From the NCBI RefSeq assembly GCF_000003815.2, contig NC_049979.1, positions 30,324,620-30,388,619 on the forward strand: 64,000 bases of DNA, read 5' to 3'. This document shows positions 58,806 to 64,000 of this stretch, piece by piece. The notes beneath the pieces were generated by a model, which was not told the origin of the DNA, searched no databases, and saw nothing but the letters and a program-made list of their open reading frames with translations. Numbering within the stretch: position 1 is the stretch's first letter; every line of letters starts with the position of its first letter. A program made the position numbers and the translations under genes. The DNA comes from Branchiostoma floridae (Eukaryota > Chordata > Leptocardii > Amphioxiformes > Branchiostomatidae).

Positions 58806-59034
58806 TTTTTGATTTGATTTATTCGGCTGTATAATCATGAGAAGGCAGGGCTACCCAACTAGCCTGAGGCTATTATCAAGGGCTAGCCCTGGTAACATTA
58901 CAATATACGTTATACAATAGTATATAGTGTACAACAGTGTTAACGATACATGTAACTTTGACTACAGAGGTGATCCGTGTTTACAGCTTGACTAGCAGTC
59001 GTACGATCTAGAATGTCAGTCTATGATACAAATG
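58806..59034 (-). mobile_element. LINE 3' tail (same type as 8864-9270)
   Basis: Nearly identical in order to 8893-9115: ttcggctgtata, gggctacccaacta, gcctgaggctattatcaagg, 'tgatccgtgtttacagcttg' and 'gtctatgata'. Its A-rich tail (aaatcaaatc on the coding strand) directly abuts the TTAA-2 element. Confidence 0.8.
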
Positions 59035-59470
59035 ATCCTCTAAAAGACACGGATAGTACCTACAAACATATTCCAAGAAAGAAATGGATTTTTTTCTCCA
59101 AACTTTACAATTTACATCTTACAGACACAGTTATTACAAACACACAGGTTCCGAGAAAAAAAACGGTGCATTTTACATCTCAAAGACTCTGCTATTATCT
59201 ACACACAGGTTCCGAGAGAAAAAAGAAGTAGTTTTCCAATCCCTACACTGTTTATCTTTAAGACACGGCTAACACCACTTTTACAAACACAGGTTTCGAG
59301 AGAAAAACAGAGGATTTTCTGCAAACCTTGCACTTTACCATGACTATTACTTACAGACATGTTCCGAAAAAAAGAAGGATTTTAATCTAAATATTAGACT
59401 GTCTTACAGACATGGCTTTTAAAAAATACACAGGTTCCAAAAACGAAGTATTATTTTAAACATTGCACTT
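59035..59470 (+). repeat. 78-bp satellite, block 10
   Basis: Five to six units between a LINE tail and a TTAA-3 element. Confidence 0.88.
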
Positions 59471-59474
59471 TTAA

Positions 59475-61061
59475 CCCTCAAACACCCGAGGACCATTTGG
59501 ACCCCAGGCGTAAACTTTGAAGTGCCATTTGGACATTTTTTATTTCAAGAAAAATCCCTTCCTAGACTTTGTCAGTCAATAGCTGCTATACATTTTCCTA
59601 AGTTTTTACGAAGATTGGTACATTACTGTGGAAACTGTCAAGAAAGCCTGTACTCAGTCCGTCTGGGGTCCAAACGGACCCCAGCAAAAATGTGCAGTTT
59701 TTAAAACAATCTTTTGATACTAACTCCTGAATTACTTATCGTATGACCGTCAAACTTTTAGAGATTGATAACATGTGAAAAGAAATCTTCAAAAAAACTC
59801 CTGTGTCATTACCATATGATATGACGACATTATGACGTCATTTAGCTTATAAGGGTTGCCATCTTGGATTTTGACTAATTACGTTATAAAATTAGCATAA
59901 ATTTTAAATTTTAAATCATGAAAATTACATTTAAATTCATAGAAATTAATTGTTGTAAGAAAACAAGTGTAGTTTACCGAAAAAAAAACATGTTTAAATC
60001 GAAATTGGCAAATTTTGGCAAAAATATGCCTGCCACAATTCCGTTGCCATTGCAACCCCCAAAAATGATAAACTTACTTTATTAAACATAAAATTGTGCT
60101 ATCAATATTTTGTGATAAATTAGGCCATGTTGATTCGATTATATGGATGACATCCTCCGGGAACTCCAAAACTGATGCGAGCGAGCGAATAAAAAAAAAG
60201 TTTGGCCAAAAAAAAAGTTGCCTTCAGTATGAAATCAAAGTGGCCAGGAAGGTTGAACATAGGACTAAACACACATAGTATGGTATACCAACAGTTAGGT
60301 GTGGGGAACAGTACATCATACGGGTGCAAAACATTTTTTTCTTCTTGGACCAATCCGAAAAAAACAGACCTGAAAAAAAAAACAGAGGAACAGGTTTCGC
60401 CAATTACAAAATGGACACAGACACACACAGTATGTCGGCAGCCATTTGGGGTCCAACGGGGGGGGGGGGGGATTTTCTGTACTGGTACCTCCCCCAACCA
60501 ACAATAGATTTTTTTCTGTCCTTTCACATCTTATTCTTTGACTTAGATTCATTTTGGCATTCTATGGCATTAGTTATCTGTTTTCTGACACTTTTTTTTT
60601 CAATCTACGGAATATCTGTGCTCATTTTTCAGCTGCTTTGCACAATTTATTGTGTGGTCGAAAACTTTTTGTTTTTTTGGAAATGGCCGAAAATTGGTGC
60701 GAGCGCGGATGCCATCCATATAATCAAATCAACGTGGCCTTACCAAGTTTCGTAGCTTTAGCACTAGCCGTTCATGAGTTACACGCCATAAAAGTTGCTG
60801 AAGGCCTCAAAATTCCCCTCTCTGGTCAGAATACCTTTAGCGCAAAAAACGGTCCTTCTGATCTTTTGCATACATAATGATGAAGTTGGAATTAGCAACA
60901 CCTTAACATCTCAAAATATTCCTCTTACATTGACGAAGCAATGTATGTACAATGATCACCGATAAGAATTGGAATAACAATTTTATGAACAAAACATTTT
61001 GGGTTCCGTTTGGACCCAACTCGGTCATTTTAGTCGCAAAAAAAGGTCGGGTGCTTGAGGG
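59475..61061 (+). mobile_element. TTAA-3 MITE carrying a Harbinger-type MITE
   Basis: TTAA 59471-59474 and 61062-61065; ends CCCTCAAACACCCGAGG and GGTCGGGTGCTTGAGGG. ggtccaaacggaccc near 59667 and a ggttccgtttggaccc near 61000. The X-box is worn (gttgccattgcaac near 60042). The 617-bp insert at 60123-60739 explains its length. Confidence 0.87.
60123..60739. mobile_element. PIF/Harbinger-type MITE with TTA target duplication
   Basis: Inverted ends of about 32 bp: GGCCATGTTGATTCGATTAT then ATGGATGACATCC on the left; the right end reads inverted GGCCACGTTGATTTGATTAT then ATGGATGGCATCC. TTA on both sides (60120-60122, 60740-60742); the empty site is seen in the TTAA-3 copy near 23243 (gataaattaccagg). 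A 3-bp TTA/TAA duplication and GG-starting ends are typical of PIF/Harbinger. No transposase inside. A G run of 14 lies near 60458. Confidence 0.82.
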
Positions 61062-61065
61062 TTAA

Positions 61066-63389
61066 CCTTACAAACACATCTATTTTAAACAAACAGGTTC
61101 TGCGAGAAAACAGGATTTTCTCCAAACTTTACACTTTACCTCTAACGTACATAGCTATTACCTACACACAGATTCGAAGAAAAAAAGGAGGATTTAATTT
61201 AAACCTTAGAATTAACATCTTACAGACACAGCTATTACAAACACACAGGTTTTTCTACAAACCCTGCACTTAACGTCTCACAGTCACGGCTTCTATTTAA
61301 CCATAGGTTCCGGGAAAAAAATGCGAATTTTTTTTCCAAACCCTACACTTTTATCTTTCAGACACGGCTGGTACAAACAGGATCCGTGAGAAAAACAAAA
61401 GATGTTTTTTCAAACATTACTCTTGTAATATTGCAGTCACAGCTATGAGAAACACACAGTTATCGAGAAAAAAAGAGGATTTTTTTGAAACCTTACACTT
61501 TACATCTTACACACAGGGATTTTACACGCACACACATTTTGAGAAAAAACAAGGATTTTATCCAAACATGGCATTTTAAAATCTTACAGACACGGCTGTT
61601 TCAACCTCACAGGTAAGGAGATAAAAATAAAAAAAAATATCCAAACCTTTTATTTAACATCTTACAGTCACGGCTTTTACAAACACACAGGATCTGACCG
61701 AGCGAAAAACAGAGGATTTTGTCCAAACCTTGTAACTTACATATTACTGACATGGCTAATTCAAACACACGGGTTCTGAAAGAAAAACAGAGGACTTTCT
61801 CCAAACCATGCACTTTACATTTTCCAGACACGTCTATTACAAACAGACAGGTTCTGAGAAAAAGGAGGATATAATCCAAATAATAGACTGTTTATCTTAC
61901 AGACATGGCTTTTAAAAATAGACAGTTTCCGAAAAAAAAACGTAGGATTTTTTTATACATTGCACTTTTAATCTTACAAACAAGTCTATTTGAAACACAC
62001 AGGTTCGGAGAGAAAACAGGTTTTATCCAAATCTTACACTTCACCTCTTACATACACGGCTATTACAAACACTCAGGTTCCAAAAAAAAATTAGAATTTT
62101 CTTTAAACCTTACAACTCACATCTTACATGCAGACACAGCTATTACAAACACACAGGTTCTGTAAGAAAAAACGAGGAATTTCACCAAACCTTACACTTT
62201 ACATCTTACATATACGGCTTTTACAAACAAACAGGTTCCGAGAGAAAATATAGAGGGTTACCTCAAAATCTTACATTTTCAATCTTATGGTCATGGCTTT
62301 TACAAACACACAGGTTCCAAGAAAAAGAAAAATAGGATTTCCTCCGAACACTATACTTTTAACATTTCAGAGACACGGCTTTTACAAATACACAGTCTCG
62401 GATTTTCTGGAAACCTTACAATTTACATTTTTGAAACACAGCTATTACAAACACACAGCTTCCAAAGAGAAAAACAGAGGATTTTCTTAAAACCTTAGAC
62501 TTTACGCCCCAAGGCACAATTTTTACAAATACACAGTCAGGTTCCGAGAGAGAAAAAGTGAATTTTTTCCAAACATTACACCTTACATCTCACAGACACG
62601 GCTTTTACATGCATATAGGTTCCAGGAAAAACGAAGGTTTTTATCCAACCATTGCCCTTTTAATTCTTACAATTACGGATTTTCCAAATACACAGGTTCC
62701 CACAAAAAAAAGAGTATTTTATTTACATATCACCTTTTTTAATCTTACAGTTACGGTTATTACAAACACACAGATTAACCCTACACTTTTTGTCTTTCTG
62801 ACACGGCTATAACAAGCACACATGTTTCAAGAGAAGGTGGAATCAAGGATTTGTCGAAACCTTACACTTTACATCTTACACACAGGGATGTTGCAAACAC
62901 ACACATTTTAAGGGAAAAAAAGGATTTTATCCAAACATGGCATTTTTAAATCTTACAAACACGACTATTACAAACTCACGGGTAAGGAGATAAAAACAAA
63001 AAAATACATCCAAACCTTACATTTAACACCTTACAGTCACAGCTTTTGCAAACACAAAGACCGAGCGAAGAACAGAGGATTTTCTCAAAACCTTGCACCA
63101 TACATCTTACAGGCACGACTATTACAAACAGACAGGTTCCGAGAAAAAGAAGGATTTAATCCAAATATTAGACTGTTTATCTTACGGACATGGGTTTTGA
63201 AAAATACACAGTTTCCGAGAAATAATGAGGATTTTTTTAAATACATTACACTTTAAATCTTACAAAGAAGTCTATATTGAACACATGGGTTCTGAGAGAA
63301 AACAGTTTTGTATCCAACCTTACACTTCACCTCTTACAAACACGGCTATTACCTACACACATTACAAACGGCTATTGCAAACAGCAGGT
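61066..63389 (+). repeat. 78-bp satellite, block 11 (longest)
   Basis: About 30 degenerate units without interruption. The key strings cttacagacacggc, acaaacacacaggttcc and ttctccaaaccttacac recur throughout. It ends at a TTAA insertion. Confidence 0.9.
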
Positions 63390-63393
63390 TTAA

Positions 63394-63912
63394 CCCTCAA
63401 GCACCCGACCTTTTTTTGCGACTAAAATGACCGAGTGGGGTCCAAACGGCAGAAACTTGGTGACTTTTCCTAAAATAGTGTTAGCAACAATTCTATGGAA
63501 AAAAATTTAGTTTGTAATTTTTCGTGTTGCCCTGGCAACGGGTTTCTGACAGGAATATTGCGCCAAATTTACTAATTTCAGTTTGAATTATGGGATTTCA
63601 TGCTTTTATTGCTAGATCAGACTTGTTTATTTATATCATTAACATCCCGTGTAATTTTAGGCTACATTTCAAGTCAAATATTCATAAATTATGCTAATTT
63701 GATGACGTCATGGGTCAAAGTCCAATATGGCGGACAATGTCAATTTCAACGATAAATACATGTAATTTTTGCTCAAATTCCGTCAAAATCTTTTATTTTC
63801 TTACAAAACACAATCACTTGATCATTTTGAGTCCATTTCTATTGGGTTTTTCGGTTATATGTGCAAAAAGTCGTATTTTAGAAAATTCAAGCTTGTCGAT
63901 CCAAGATGGCCT
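63394..63912 (+). mobile_element. Chimeric TTAA element: TTAA-3 left end joined to TTAA-4-like interior
   Basis: TTAA 63390-63393 and CCCTCAAGCACCCGACC up to ggggtccaaacgg at about 63449 are TTAA-3. Then 'cagaaacttggtgacttttc', a one-change X-box (gttgccctggcaac near 63527), gatgacgtcatgg and aagtccaatatggcgga follow TTAA-4/TTAA-2. It fades after ccaagatggc near 63909. Confidence 0.65.
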
Positions 63913-64000
63913 ATCCGAGGGACGGCCCAAGTCGAAGCTAGGTACTTATTTTCACCTGAGTAAATTGTGGAAAGCCGTGTTTCCCAAGTGTACAAGATCG

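Noticed and set aside
45003-63389. CRISPR-like array from regular ~78-bp repeats
   Set aside because: The whole unit is repeated without unique spacers, and the DNA is eukaryotic; this is a satellite.

Overview
This is eukaryotic, animal-type DNA: AT-rich, mostly non-coding, no operons or ribosome binding sites, short reading frames, GT-AG exon signals, tRNA-derived SINE heads and decayed LINEs. The SINE body, whose tRNA-like head is followed by a 'gggcaaggcactttacac' type stretch, together with HNF/HMBOX-class homeobox exons, fits an invertebrate deuterostome such as amphioxus. That placement is inference, not proof. There are two 100-base assembly gaps (2022-2121 and 3104-3203) and one ambiguous base at 8321.

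Host genes. The clearest host coding content is on the minus strand. Two tandem HMBOX/HNF-class genes share the same exon order. Copy 2 (37891 down to 29883) has a first HNF1_N-like dimerisation exon, a second HNF1_N-like exon, an acidic linker exon, a POU-like exon and the first homeodomain exon; all proposed junctions keep phase. Copy 1 (19508 down to 12717) has the same modules through the POU-like exon. The first exon is 171 bp in both copies and the POU-like exon 206 bp in both. I find no homeodomain exon in copy 1; instead a small exon with good splice sites could end the protein in VKEEL and a stop. I did not find the second homeodomain exon (the recognition helix) of copy 2. Two further small exon candidates of unknown gene lie near 44 kb.

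Mobile elements fill most of the rest. At least four related families of non-autonomous, transposase-free elements begin CCCT, end AGGG and are flanked by TTAA, the signature of piggyBac-type transposons. They are 0.7 to 2 kb long and occur from start to end of the window. They carry a recurring set of motifs: a palindromic RFX X-box (GTTGCCATGGCAAC), YY1-like CCGCCATCTTGGAT and many CRE palindromes (TGACGTCA), with C/G runs just inside the ends. Several are nested in each other, in LINEs or in satellite DNA. Decayed LINEs lie at 650-3010 (endonuclease plus reverse transcriptase), 8876-11535, 22085-22455, 23950-24265, 41110-41865 and 48838-49214. Penelope-like traces include two hammerhead-ribozyme-like cores (33.3 and 42.5 kb). 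A Harbinger-type MITE with TTA target duplication sits inside another element at 60123-60739.

Tandem repeats. A 51-bp (17-codon) minisatellite full of splice-donor-like CAGGTAAGT sits at 38.12-39.72 kb. From 45 kb to 63.4 kb the background is a degenerate satellite of about 78 bp, cut into blocks by TTAA elements and LINE fragments.
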